From Platerodrilus igneus (lineage: Eukaryota > Arthropoda > Insecta > Coleoptera > Lycidae), in assembly GCA_036346225.1 (NCBI GenBank), contig JARFIW010001670.1, positions 6,138,001 to 6,202,000 of the forward strand: a stretch of 64,000 bases of DNA. Reading direction: 5' to 3'. Below are positions 34,201 through 45,204 of this stretch, one piece after another. The stretch's first letter is position 1. Each line of letters opens with the position of its first letter. Both the position numbers and the translations under genes were made by a program. Below the pieces are notes generated by a model that saw nothing but the letters and a program-made list of their open reading frames with translations, had not been told where the DNA came from and searched no databases.

Positions 34201-34254
34201 TTGGGCTGGCAGGATCAGTTGGGCTGGCAGGATTGGTCGGGCTGGCAGAGTCGC
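34201..34254 (+). repeat. Three 18-bp units ahead of the right LTR-like repeat
   Basis: TTGGGCTGGCAGGATCAG, TTGGGCTGGCAGGATTGG and TCGGGCTGGCAGAGTCGC stand head to tail and end two bases before the right 292-bp repeat, where a polypurine tract would be expected. Confidence 0.9.
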
Positions 34255-34256
34255 CA

Positions 34257-34548
34257 TGTAATGTGGTTCGCCTTTGTTAAACTAGATCGCCATGTTCGAC
34301 ACATCTATTTACTATGTACTAGGAAAAAATTCATCTGACTGTATCTATTTATTTACCTTAATTCATAGAGTAACAATGATCTTTCTAAGCGTACTACTAC
34401 TTTTCCCTACTCATTCTACACTCTCTATTATAATTATATTTATGATTCTTCCTGTTATGCACTTTATTGAAATATATAATCTTAAGTAGGTAATTAGGGA
34501 ACGCTGACAAACTAATAACAATAATACCTTAAGTAGTTCTGTAGTTCA
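34257..34548 (+). repeat. Right 292-bp direct repeat (3' LTR candidate)
   Basis: Same length and ends as the left repeat. The 69 bases after it (GGGTATTGCAG...CTCTACA) have no counterpart after the left repeat. Confidence 0.85.
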
Positions 34549-34727
34549 GGGTATTGCAGAATGATGTACACAACATTCCTATGTTATTAGGTCAGCTTGA
34601 TTAATAATTGCTCTACAGGGATCTTAGTAGCCGCAGGCTGCTTAACTCCCTATATATACCTCTGAATATCGGTGTAATAGGGTATATATATTTATATAAC
34701 AGTAGAAAAGGAACCGAACTGTATCTA

Positions 34728-35205
34728 GCAAGAAAGAGCAGCGGTTATGCGCGAAGACAACAAACACAGAAACAATGAAAAAAGTGTTGGAAGCATATGT
34801 GTGGAGACGTTTATGAAATAGGAACAGTAGAAGAAACAGACAGGAATAGGAAGAAATCTTTTGGAATGTTATGCTTCAGGAGTTTGATGATGATAGCATG
34901 GACAGATAAAGTTAATAACAAAGGGGCTATAGAAATAGTAGCGGAATAAAAAAATCTGTGAAAAAAATAGGAAACGTAGAAGGACAGGATACGTTTTAAT
35001 GTATTTTTGGGTAATAGTGTGAGCTATATTAGAAGCAGATATAGGAAAAAAGAGAGGTAGATGTAGGCCTGAATCAGACTATTCCACGCTGATAGTGAAA
35101 GATGCAGATTGGGAATGTGCAGGTTAGGTCAGAATATGAAACAATGGAAGTACGCGTCTAACCAGTTCTAAAACTGAAAACTTAATGATGTTGATAATAA
35201 TGATA
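34728..35205 (+). mobile_element. RTE C-terminal module E joined to copy D
   Basis: Starting AGCAAGAAAGAGCAGCGG directly after CCGAACTGTATCT, this repeats the RT C-terminal region (equivalent to 32600-33090) with heavy decay. It ends AACTTAATGATGTTGATAAT-type sequence at about 35190, a short-repeat tail as in module C'. The joint with copy D equals that between copy C and module C'. Confidence 0.8.
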
Positions 35206-36132
35206 ATAATCTCAAATTGTAACGCGTTGGCGTTTTGTTAATTAAAACGCGAATGCAAAATCATGAAAATTAATTTTAGCCGACAAAATTAATACTGATC
35301 CACCGTATATATTCTAATTTCAATAGTGGGTACATTAAGTTAGACATTTCAACAAATGTTTAGTTATATTAAAGGAAAATCAGGTCATAAACTACAAAAG
35401 TGTATTTTTTTCTGTGGAATACATATTTGAACATAACTCAAGTCTATAGATGATTTCAAAACAACCAAAGAGGGTAATCAGGAAATTAATAATTTGAAGT
35501 TATTAATATCCATGTTCCATACCATAATTATTCTAAATGTAAGAGAGCATTTTACAATTTGTAATAAAATTAGGTAAAATTAATGTTAATTGGAAACTCG
35601 GGTAGATACAATACAAAGTAAACCCCATACAATATTATAAACATATTCGTACAATGTAGCTTATTACGGTAAAACACAAAATCTTATTGAGTAGAACTTA
35701 CCAATATCAGGTTGCAGATAATTTAATTATATACAATACAATGTAAGATGTTTCAATGTATTTATTTTATCTGGCTGGAGACAGAAGAAAACGTCAATCA
35801 TATGACATTAACATAAGCAAACCATATGATATCACACATCCTTCTGGTGATTGATTCCAAAACCCAATAGGAAGACTGTAAAATAACATAACTCCCCTCA
35901 ACGTATGATGAGTAGAAGGAAATTAACAAACGCTAGACAGTGGACAGAAAACTATGAATTAATTATTATTAAGCCATAAACAAGAACACAAGAGAAGAAC
36001 ACAGGGTGGAGAGAAAGTCAATATTCAAAAATTTCAATTTTTTTTAGTTTCCTTTTTTTGGATGGGTTTTATTTATAGAATTTGGGTTTCAATGACCTCT
36101 CGACCTCTCGTGACTTTACTATCACGTCAACA

Positions 36133-36180
<48 letters not shown>

Positions 36181-36990
36181 GTTTTAAAAGGTTAAAAATA
36201 AATACAAAAGAAACAATCTCAAAACACCCTGTATAAAGGCACAAACAGAAATTACGTGCGAAATTTATATTAATTAATTCAATTTTAAGTAACGGGTATT
36301 AATCAAATTGTACAAATAATAATTAAAATTTTAATAGCTTTGCAAAGAATTAAATGGTAGAAGTCAATGCCATGCATTTATTAATTTAATTGGAGTTAAT
36401 TAAACAATTATTGATATATAATAAGCATAAATGCCTGTAAAAACCCAAGGTGAAACGCATTGCTAACAAACGGATATATCAGGAGGGTTGAAATACCATG
36501 AAACGAAGCTCGGAGAATTGTATTTAAAACGTTCGTTACGATCGAACACCTGCAAACTTTTAAATGTCAAGTTCTAATAAATTTGAATAGATAAACATGC
36601 AGATTCTACGTATATTGGAAACGGTTGAATGTTTTAGCATGAAATACTAAACAGGGGTTATTTAAAGTCATGTCGCCAGTCCACGTGTGTTTAGACAGCA
36701 GATAGTCAAGAATATCGATTTTGTACCACTCAGACCAGGGTAGAAAGGGACAGAGAAAACGCATAAGTAAGAGACACTAATAGGATAGGAGGGATTTGTA
36801 AAGCGTCACGAGGTCTACGATTGGTCGATATGTTAGTTTGGTTTGAAACAAGCACGAGGATAGTGGAGCGTGATATTCTTGAAATTTTATAACGAGGTAT
36901 TGAAATTCGCGGAGTTGAAAATGGAGTTGAGTGCAAAATTGTGAGAATGTGTGGTGTTAACGGGGGATTTCGCGTTAAGCAGGTATGAAG
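35206..36990. other. Intergenic, nothing recognised apart from a (TA)n run
   Basis: AT-rich. The (TA)n run is at 36138-36173. The short minus ORF 36936-36730 has no recognisable motif. Confidence 0.5.
36138..36173. repeat. (TA)n microsatellite
   Basis: About 18 uninterrupted TA units. Confidence 0.97.
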
Positions 36991-37004
36991 AGGTTACATT
37001 CGGA

Positions 37005-37086
37005 GTGTATAAATGATTTTAGAGAACGTGGTGAGGGCCCTTAAGTTTTCGATCGCTCCAAACAACGTATCTAAGTATCACGAGTT
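37005..37086 (+). other. Possible promoter and untranslated first exon
   Basis: TATAAAT at about 37007 is followed by a GC-richer stretch (GTGGTGAGGGCCCTTAAG) and a consensus donor TT|GTAAGT at 37087. This would be a 5'UTR exon of a plus-strand host transcript continuing to 37335. Evidence is signal-level only. Confidence 0.3.
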
Positions 37087-37334
37087 GTAAGTATTACTAA
37101 ATCAGTTAAATTATATTACAAGGTGATAGTCTCTTAATTAAATACGCGGTTAAGTGTGCCGAAATTACATTTTTATAGAGATATCATCTATAATTATAAT
37201 CAACTCGTGGCGGGACAGTAAGTAACGTGGTTTGAAGCATCTAATTAATGAAGAAATAATTTTAAATGGAATTGGGAATTTGGTTACACCGGGAAGACCG
37301 CGTTTGCAGTTCAATTTGGATGGAGTTTTTCTAG

Positions 37335-37417
37335 TAACAGCTAGGAACGACCTGCAGAACGGATAGAAGGAATAGATGGCATCATCCTCAGAGCAGAAAT
37401 CTACTATAAATTTCCAG
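37335..37417 (+). other. Possible host exon containing a start codon
   Basis: The acceptor TTTTTCTAG ends at 37334. Within the exon, ATG at 37376 opens MASSSEQKSTINFQ, and the exon ends CCAG|GTAACG at 37417, a good donor after a complete codon. The 14 codons resemble the serine-rich start of many insect proteins but identify none. No downstream exon with known coding content was found; the following candidate (37946) closes the frame within 22 codons. It may be an untranslated exon. Confidence 0.3.
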
Positions 37418-37945
37418 GTAACGATTTGAATTGTGATTTTATAAACTGTGAATATTGGGAGAAAGTATGAGAGTGCAATTTCAAGGTAGTGTGTATTATT
37501 TACATATTGAACTTAATACGTGTAAAAACTTTATTATGGTATTTTACTAGAAAGTTGAAGGTGTCTATAAAGCTTTTAAACGTTCCATCAGAACGTGAAA
37601 TTTTTGTGAAGAGTACATGGCTTTGCTTAGTTATTTGTTTTAAAAGTATGCAAATGCATAATTAGCTGGGTTATTCTGAGCTCACCCTACCCCAGAGTTT
37701 AGTTAGAGTAAAATGAATGAATAAATTATAAAGAAGGAATTTTAGAGAAGGTATTATTCAAAGACCATTTACTCCGGGTACAATTTATGGGTTTATTTTA
37801 TTTTAAAATAAAATACTGGACATTATAAAATAAGGTTTTTCTGAAGTGAAACGTGATCATTGGAATATGGACTATATTGCATTTCATTTGTAAATAGTTA
37901 TAAATAAAAGCTTGTATGTTGGTTGTATTTGAGGTTTTTTTCTAG

Positions 37946-38060
37946 TGTGTGTGTATGATTGAGAATATGCGAGTGAATCTAGATACCCAAGAGGAGATCC
38001 GAATGAGCTAGCCAGAAGCAGTTGAAAAAGGCCGTTCAACTGAGGAAGAGAGGAAAACGG
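37946..38060 (+). other. Possible host exon
   Basis: A strong pyrimidine tract and acceptor (GGTTTTTTTCTAG) ends at 37945 and a donor AACGG|GTAAGG starts at 38061. All frames contain stops when entered in phase with the 37376 start, so it is not an evident coding continuation. The GC- and purine-rich interior contrasts with the flanks. It sits just left of the Penelope cluster, which would then lie in an intron. Confidence 0.3.
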
Positions 38061-38236
38061 GTAAGGATAATTTTTTTTTGAATTAGTTAATTTTTGAAAA
38101 TGTGTTTATTGTCGAATATGAAAATTTTATAGAATTTTCGAAAATAATTTATGGTTGGTAAGCATCTTACCCGAGTTCCACGGCATCATTTTGACGCCCA
38201 ATTCGTGAGGCTCGATTCTTATAAGGATACACAGTA

Positions 38237-38240
<4 letters not shown>

Positions 38241-38275
<35 letters not shown>
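38241..38275. repeat. (TA)n at left border of the Penelope cluster
   Basis: About 17 AT units immediately followed by the unit's 3' end sequence. Confidence 0.97.
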
Positions 38276-38278
<3 letters not shown>

Positions 38279-41200
38279 AAATATAATATATATAGTAACA
38301 GGCTTTTGGTCTGCTGGTTAATAAAATATACTCTTTATTATAAACTAAGCTTTGGTTTATTTTTAAACCATTATCAAAGATACTAAAAATTAAGAAACGT
38401 TAGTATGGGCATAAAATAGTTAAAACTTACTTACTAATGTGAGGTTTTACAATGAAATCGTTGATATATATAAATTTTGAATATAAGTTGAAAGTGTGGT
38501 AAAAGCTTTTAAAAAGAAAACAGTAATGTGGTTTGTTAATTACATTTGAATGTTATAATGACAATTCCTTTATAATTTTGACACTGTTCGAGATAACTTT
38601 CTAGATTGTAATTAATTTCTTTTATGGTCTGACTGAAATTTAGATATTTTTAGTATGTATGTATGTTTATATATGTATGTTGATGTATGTCTATTTGTTT
38701 ACGTATGTATTTTAGTGTGTTTATGTTGTTTGTGTGAATGTATGTATGTCTGTGTATGTGTGTGGGTGCATGTGGATGTTTGAATGTGTGAATGAATGCG
38801 TGTGTTTGTTTGTGCATGTATGTATGTTTATGTTGTGTTTTATTAAGTGATTTGATCAGTTATGTTGAATTTGTTTTTGGATTTAAAATGAAGTAGATAG
38901 GTGTATATAGAGCTTAGTGTGTTAATGTCAGTTTTATTAATAGTGTTTAGGTTTTTAAATATGTAACACATTTCTAGGAATTCTCTTTTGGATTTTTTAT
39001 TTTCAATTTGTAATATTATAGGATTAACAAAATCTATTTTATGTTTGTTTGCGTTTGCGTGTAAGGTCAAAGCACAAGCGTTTGGCTTAACACGGATGTC
39101 GCTTTATGTTGAGTTAAGCGTTGTTTTAATTGTTGTGAGGTTTGACCAATGTAGGTAAGATTGCAGCCTGAACAATTTATTTGATATATAATATTCCGTT
39201 GTAGAAGAGTTGGAGTTTTATCTTTAATTTAGAAAAAGAGTGTTTAACGTTAAAAGGTTTCGTTTAGCAATATTGATGTTGAATTTTTGAAGACTTTTCG
39301 AATTTTGTACTTAAATTTTCAATGTAAGGAATTACATGGTATGTAGGTATATTTGCAGAAAGTTCACTATTGTTATTTAAGTTTTTATTAGAAGGGTCAG
39401 CGTTTAAAGGAGCTTTATGATTGTATAAAAGGCTTTTTATTAGTTTTGGTGGATAGTTATTGTTTTTAGAATAATAAATAGTTTTTCTAGATTTTTGAGT
39501 ATAGTGAAGGATGGCATAATTTTTGATCCTATGTTTTAGGCCTAGAATGAAATTTATTTTTATTTTATATTGATGGTATGAATGATAATTTAGATATCTA
39601 CCAGAATTGGTTGGTTTTGATACCAGTCTAAAATAATAGTATTATCATTTTTCTAATTAGTAGAGTGTCAAGAAATGGGATGGATCTGTTGTTTTCTAAT
39701 TCTACGGTAAATTTAATTTTATCATCGTAACTATTGAAAATTTTAAGAGTTTCGTTAATTTTGTCTTCTGGTACAGATGTTATGATATCGTCTGCAAATT
39801 TTTAATGAATGGAATTGTGAAGTTTAGTTTGGGTATAACTTCATCTAATAAATCGTCCATAACAATTCTGGCAAGTATAGGACTTAAATTAGATCCCATT
39901 GGACAACCAAAAGTTTGTAGAAAAATTCATTATTAAAACTAAAATAACTTGTATTGAAAACTAACTCTATGATATCTGTAAAACACATTTTGGAATAGTG
40001 CAATTAGTAGTGATCTTATACCATAGCTTTTCGATACTTTTTAGGACTAGAAATTTTGAAATATTGGTATAGAGCAAGATTGCATCTAGGCTTATTAGTA
40101 CATGATCATTTGGTAGTTGAAAACTTTGTATAAAGTTAGAGAATTCAAAAGAATCACATACGTTGTAATTATTAGTATTAATGGATTTTTGTAATATACC
40201 TGCTATAAATTTTGAAAGATTTTCTGTAGGATTGTTGTTTGAAGCAACTATGGGTCTTAAAGGATATTCTGCTTTATGGATTTTGGGTAGACCATATAGT
40301 TTTGGACTTGTAGAGCTATAATTAGTTAAGGTTTTTGCTTGTTCTTTAGTGATGTATTTTTCTTGTTTTAATTTTTTTATCATATTTATTGTTGAATTTT
40401 GGAAACGTAGAGTTGGATCTTTATCAAGCTTTTTGTATACTGCAGAGTCGTTTAGTAATTCGTACATTTTTTCCATATATTGATTTTTAGATATACCTAC
40501 ACTTACGTTACCTTTGTCGGCTCTGATTATAAGTAGATTTTGTTTCTCTTTAAAATTTTTGCATTTATTAAATTCCATCGTAAATCTCGAGTTGCATTTA
40601 GAATTTTGTGTATAAAGTTTGTTATAATGTTGGTGGTGTAAGCTCTACATAGATTCCTTTCTTCATCATTTATATTTTCCAAGATGTCTTCTAGATCTGC
40701 TAAAATATTTGTAACTGTTTTATTATTAATTATAGGTGGAATACTGAATTTAGGACCTAAAGATAGAATTTTTTGTATATCATTTGGTATGTCAAAGTCA
40801 CTAATGTTTTTGAACCATTTGTCAAAATTATAAAGGTTACAATTATTTGAATTTAATAGATTGTCAATCTTTTAGGTTACCATTTTTAATTTTATAAAAT
40901 ATTTTATTATACGAAGTATTTTGACGCCAATTGTATTCAGTATATATATAATTTGGTAAAATATCAGCTATTTTGGATTTGATGTCTTTCAATTCTTTAT
41001 CAGTGTTATATATTAAGCTGTGAGTAAGTTTAATTTCCAAATTTAATATTTTTGCTTCAGCTTGTCATTAAATCTCTTAATAATTGGTGCAAAACCTTAC
41101 CATCACTTTCTAATAATCTGTATAAATTTTTAGTGCTTCTGGAATATGACGTGGTGAGACGCATTTCTTTCTGCATTGTAAAAGAAAAATTTTTCTATTG

Positions 41201-41337
41201 TTCAACGATGCCAGTTTGGTGTTAAGTTTAGCCCAGCGTTTCAGGAGTAGAGTGGTGTAAGCTCCATAAGTTGCGGTTGTTTGTTGATAAAAACCCATAT
41301 CTTCTTAATATTTTCGTGGTATAACGACCTTGCAATT
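38276..41337 (-). mobile_element. Penelope-like unit P1 (full length, frame-broken)
   Basis: P1 matches P2 along its whole length but lacks single bases at many homopolymer runs (for example 39812, 39926, 39506 and 40870). The reading frame is therefore chopped. The largest open piece is 40578-39967 (203 codons), from KCKNFKEKQNLLIIRADKGN to the SLDAILLYTNIS motif A, where P2 has DAISLYTN. The N-terminal piece lies at 41298-41110 and the GIY-YIG region at about 39180-38843. Confidence 0.9.
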
Positions 41338-41924
41338 ATAAAATATAATATATATAGTAACAGGCTTTTTGGTCTGCTGGTTAATAAAATATACTCTTTA
41401 TTATAAACTAAGCTTTCGGTTTATTTTTAAACCATTATCAAAGATACTAAAAATTAAGAAACGTTAGTATGGGCATAAAATAGTTAAAACTTACTTACTA
41501 ATGTGAGGTTTTACAATGAAATCGTTGATATATATAAATTTTGAATATAAGTTGAAAGTGTGGTAAAAAGCTTTTAAAAAGGAAACAGTAATGTGGTTTG
41601 TTAATTACATTTGAATGTTATAATGACAATTCCTTTATAATTTTGACACTGTTCGAGATAACTTTCTAGATTGTAATTAATTTCTTTTATGGTCTGACTG
41701 AAATTTAAATATTTTTAGTATGTATGTATGTTTATATATGTATGTTGATGTATGTCTATTTGTTTACGTATGTATTTTAGTGTGTTTATGTTGTTTGTGT
41801 GAATGTATGTATGTCTGTGTATGTGTGTGGGTGCATGTGGATGTTTGAATGTGTGAATGAATGCGTGTTTGTTTGTGCATGTATGTATGTTTATGTTGTG
41901 TTTTATTAAGTGATTTGATCAGTT

Positions 41925-43075
41925 ATGTTGAATTTGTTTTGGATTTAAAATGAAGTAGATAGGTGTATATAGAGCTTAGTGTGTTAATGTCAGTTTTTTA
42001 TTAATAGTGTTTAGGTTTTTAAATATGTAACACATTTCTAGGAATTCTCTTTTGGATTTTTATTTTCAATTTGTAATATTATAGGATTAACAAAATCTAT
42101 TTTATGTTTGTTTGCGTTTGCGTAAGGTCAAAGCACAAGCGTTTGGCTTTAACACGGATGTCGCTTTAATGTTGAGTTAAGCGTTGTTTTAATTGTTGTG
42201 AGGTTTGACCAATGTAGGTAAGATTGCAGCCTGAACAATTTATTTGATATATAATATTCCGTTGTAGAAGAGTTGGAGTTTTATCTTTAATTTAGAAAAA
42301 GAGTGTTTAACGTTAAAAGGTTTCGTTTAGCAATATTGATGTTGAATTTTTTGAAGACTTTTTCGAATTTTGTACTTAAATTTTCAATGTAAGGAATTAC
42401 ATGGTATGTAGGTATATTTGCAGAAAGTTCACTATTGTTATTTAAGTTTTTATTAGAAGGGTCAGCGTTTAAAGGAGCTTTATGATTGTATAAAAGGCTT
42501 TTTATTAGTTTTGGTGGATAGTTATTGTTTTTTAGAATAATAAATAGTTTTTCTAGATTTTTTGAGTATAGTGAAGGATGGCATAATTTTTTGATCCTAC
42601 GTTTTAGGCCTAGAATGAAATTTATTTTTATTTTATATTGATGGTATGAATGATAATTTAGATATCTACCAGAATTGGTTGGTTTTTGATACCAGTCTAA
42701 AATAATAGTATTATCATTTTTTATAATTAGTAGACTGTCAAGAAATGGGATGGATCTGTTGTTTTCTAATTCTACGGTAAATTTAATTTTATCATCGTAA
42801 CTATTGAAAATTTTAAGAGTTTCGTTAATTTTGTCTTCTGGTACAGATGTTATGATATCGTCCGCAAATTTTTTAATGAATGGAATTGTGAAGTTTAGTT
42901 TGGGTATAACTTCATCTAATAAATCGTCCATAACAATTCTGGCAAGTATAGGACTTAAATTAGATCCCATTGGACAACCAAAAGTTTGTAGAAAAAATTC
43001 ATTATTAAAACTAAAATAACTTGTATTGAAAACTAACTCTATGATATCTGTAAAACACATTTTGGAATAGTGCAA
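41925..43075 (-). pseudogene. Penelope-like RT of P2, C-terminal half, plus GIY-YIG endonuclease
   Basis: The 262-codon piece 43075-42287 holds motif B (LQTFGCPMGSNLSPILARIV), motif C (KFADDIITSVPED) and NRSIPFLDSLLI with DWYQKPTNSGRYLNYHSYH, all classical for Penelope. After a one-base shift at about 42290 the GIY-YIG domain follows: IIYQLNCSGCNLTYIGQTSQ (with a Cys pair as in Penelope endonucleases), then LKQRLTQHKSDIR with the conserved Arg. It ends in KFNITDQIT at about 41925. All catalytic residues are present; only frame breaks disable it. Confidence 0.9.
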
Positions 43076-44373
43076 TTAGTAGTGATCTTATACCATAGCT
43101 TTTCGATACTTTTTAGGACTAGAAATTTTGAAATATTGGTATAGAGCGAGATTGCATCTAGGCTTATTAGTACATGATCATTTGGTAGTTGAAAACTTTG
43201 TATAAAGTTAGAGAATTCAAAAGAATCACATACGTTGTAATTATTAGTATTAATGGATTTTTGTAATATACCTGCTATAAATTTTGAAAGATTTTCTGTA
43301 GGATTGTTGTTTGAAGCAACTATGGGTCTTAAAGGATATTCTGCTTTATGGATTTTGGGTAGACCATATAGTTTTGGACTTGTAGAGCTATAATTAGTTA
43401 AGGTTTTTGCTTGTTCTTTAGTGATGTATTTTTCTTGTTTTAATTTTTTTATCATATTTATTGTTGAATTTTGGAAACGTAGAGTTGGATCTTTATCAAG
43501 CTTTTTGTATACTGCAGAGTCGTTTAGTAATTCGTACATTTTTTCCATATATTGATTTTTAGATATACCTACACTTACGTTACCTTTGTCGGCTCTGATT
43601 ATAAGTAGATTTTGTTTCTCTTTAAAATTTTTGCATTTATTAAATTCCATCGTAAATCTCGAGTTGCATTTAGAATTTTTGTGTATAAAGTTTGTTATAA
43701 TGTTGGTGGTGTAAGCTCTACATAGATTCCTTTCTTCATCATTTATATTTTCCAAGATGTCTTCTAGATCTGCTAAAATATTTGTAACTGTTTTATTATT
43801 AATTATAGGTGGAATACTGAATTTAGGACCTAAAGATAGAATTTTTTGTATATCATTTGGTATGTCAAAGTCACTAATGTTTTTGAACCATTTGTCAAAA
43901 TTATAAAGGTTACAATTATTTGAATTTAATAGATTGTCAATCTTTTTTAGGTTACCATTTTTAATTTTATAAAATATTTTATTATACGAAGTATTTTGAC
44001 GCCAATTGTATTCAGTATATATATAATTTGGTAAAATATCAGCTATTTTGGATTTGATGTCTTTCAATTCTTTATCAGTGTTATATATTAAGCTGTGAGT
44101 AAGTTTAATTTCCAAATTTAATATTTTTGCTTCAGCTTGTCATTAAATCTCTTAATAATTGGTGCAAAACCTTACCATCACTTTCTAATAATCTGTATAA
44201 ATTTTTAGTGCTTCTGGAATATGACGTGGTGAGACGCATTTCTTTCTGCATTGTAAAAGAAAAATTTTTCTATTGTTCAACGATGCCAGTTTGGTGTTAA
44301 GTTTAGCCCAGCGTTTCAGGAGTAGAGTGGTGTAAGCTCCATAAGTTGCGGTTGTTTGTTGATAAAAACCCAT
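43039..44373 (-). pseudogene. Penelope-like RT of P2, N-terminal half
   Basis: The 62-codon start piece (44373-44185) and the 358-codon piece (44115-43039) are separated by a frame break. The larger piece carries LGPKFSIPPIINNK, the typical N-terminal block of Penelope-like proteins, then LLIIRADKGNVSVG, SPKLYGLPKIHK with YPLRPIVASNNNP (RT motif 1/2 region), and LISLDAISLYTNIS (motif A, with the Asp of the catalytic triad). It ends prematurely at 43039 because one T is missing from a run compared with P5; the rest continues in the next piece. Confidence 0.9.
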
Positions 44374-44416
44374 ATCTTCTTAATATTTTCGTGGTATAAC
44401 GACCTTGCAATTATAA

Positions 44417-45204
44417 AATATAATATATATAGTAACAGGCTTTTTGGTCTGCTGGTTAATAAAATATACTTTTATTATAAACTAAGCTTTCGGTTTATTT
44501 TAAACCATTATCAAAGATACTAAAATTAAGAAACGTTAGTATGGGCATAAAATAGTTAAAAACTTACTTACTAATGTGAGGTTTTACAATGAAATCGTTG
44601 ATATATATAAATTTTGAATATAATTTGAAAATGTGGTAAAATAGCTTTTAAAAAGAAAACAGTAATGTGGTTTGTTAATTACATTTGAATGTTATAATGA
44701 CAATTCCTTTATAATTTTGACACTGTTCGAGATAACTTTCTAGATTGTAATTAATTTCTTTTATGGTCTGACTGAAATTTAGATATTTTTAGTATGTATG
44801 TATGTTTATATATGTATGTTGATGTATGTCTATTTGTTTACGTATGTATTTTAGTGTGTTTATGTTGTTTGTGTGAATGTATGTATGTCTGTGTATGTGT
44901 GTGTGGGTGCATGTGGATGTTTGAATGTGTGAATGAATGCGTGTGTTTGTTTGTGCATGTATGTATGTTTATGTTGTGTTTTATTAAGTGATTTGATCAG
45001 TTATGTTGAATTTGTTTTTGGATTTAAAATGAAGTAGATAGGTGTATATAGAGCTTAGTGTGTTAATGTGAAGTTTAGTTTGGGTATAACTTCATCTAAT
45101 AAATCGTCCATAACAATTCTGGCAAGTATAGGACTTAAATTAGATCCCATTGGACAACCAAAAGTTTGTAGAAAAAATTCATTATTAAAACTAAAATAAC
45201 TTGT
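44417..45204 (-). mobile_element. Penelope-like unit P3 (partial, internally deleted)
   Basis: 3' region as in P1 and P2 to about 45067. The sequence then jumps from the equivalent of 38928 to the equivalent of 39827 (RT motif B/C region), with TGTG shared at the joint. It ends at 45204 in the middle of RT, where orientation flips. Confidence 0.9.

Larger units (their letters stand above)
33227..34617 (+). mobile_element. 1.39-kb LTR-like element with a small membrane-protein ORF
   Basis: Two 292-bp direct repeats (33227-33518 and 34257-34548), each beginning TGTAATGT and ending GTAGTTCA, flank a 738-bp interior. GGGA stands just before the left repeat (33223-33226) and again at 34618-34621, where the host RTE sequence resumes; a 69-bp stretch (34549-34617) lies between the right repeat and that GGGA. 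TG...CA ends and equal repeat length without indels support LTRs. No gag, protease, RT or integrase is present. I see neither a clear tRNA primer-binding site after the left repeat nor a polypurine tract before the right one; an 18-bp triple repeat sits there instead. Confidence 0.65.
30655..34727 (+). mobile_element. RTE-like copy D, interrupted by an LTR-like element
   Basis: Copy D runs from inside the endonuclease (30660) through RT and C-terminal domain (to 33110). Its 3' linker is cut at 33226 (GTTGGGGGA) and resumes at 34618 (GGGATCTTAGTAGCCGCAGG), ending at CCGAACTGTATCT (34727). The interrupting element is 33227-34617. Coding parts carry many frameshifts. The order otherwise equals copy A's without A's RT deletion. 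Confidence 0.82.
41338..44416 (-). mobile_element. Penelope-like unit P2 (most complete minus unit)
   Basis: From right to left: 5' leader, N-terminal ORF piece (44373-44185, MGFYQQTTATYGAYTT), RT part 1 (44115-43039), RT part 2 (43075-42287), GIY-YIG part (about 42270-41925) and a 3' region with TATG-rich simple sequence (41720-41900). Breaks between pieces are one-base shifts. The outer sequence is continuous with P1 and P3, so units abut with no unique spacer. Confidence 0.92.
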
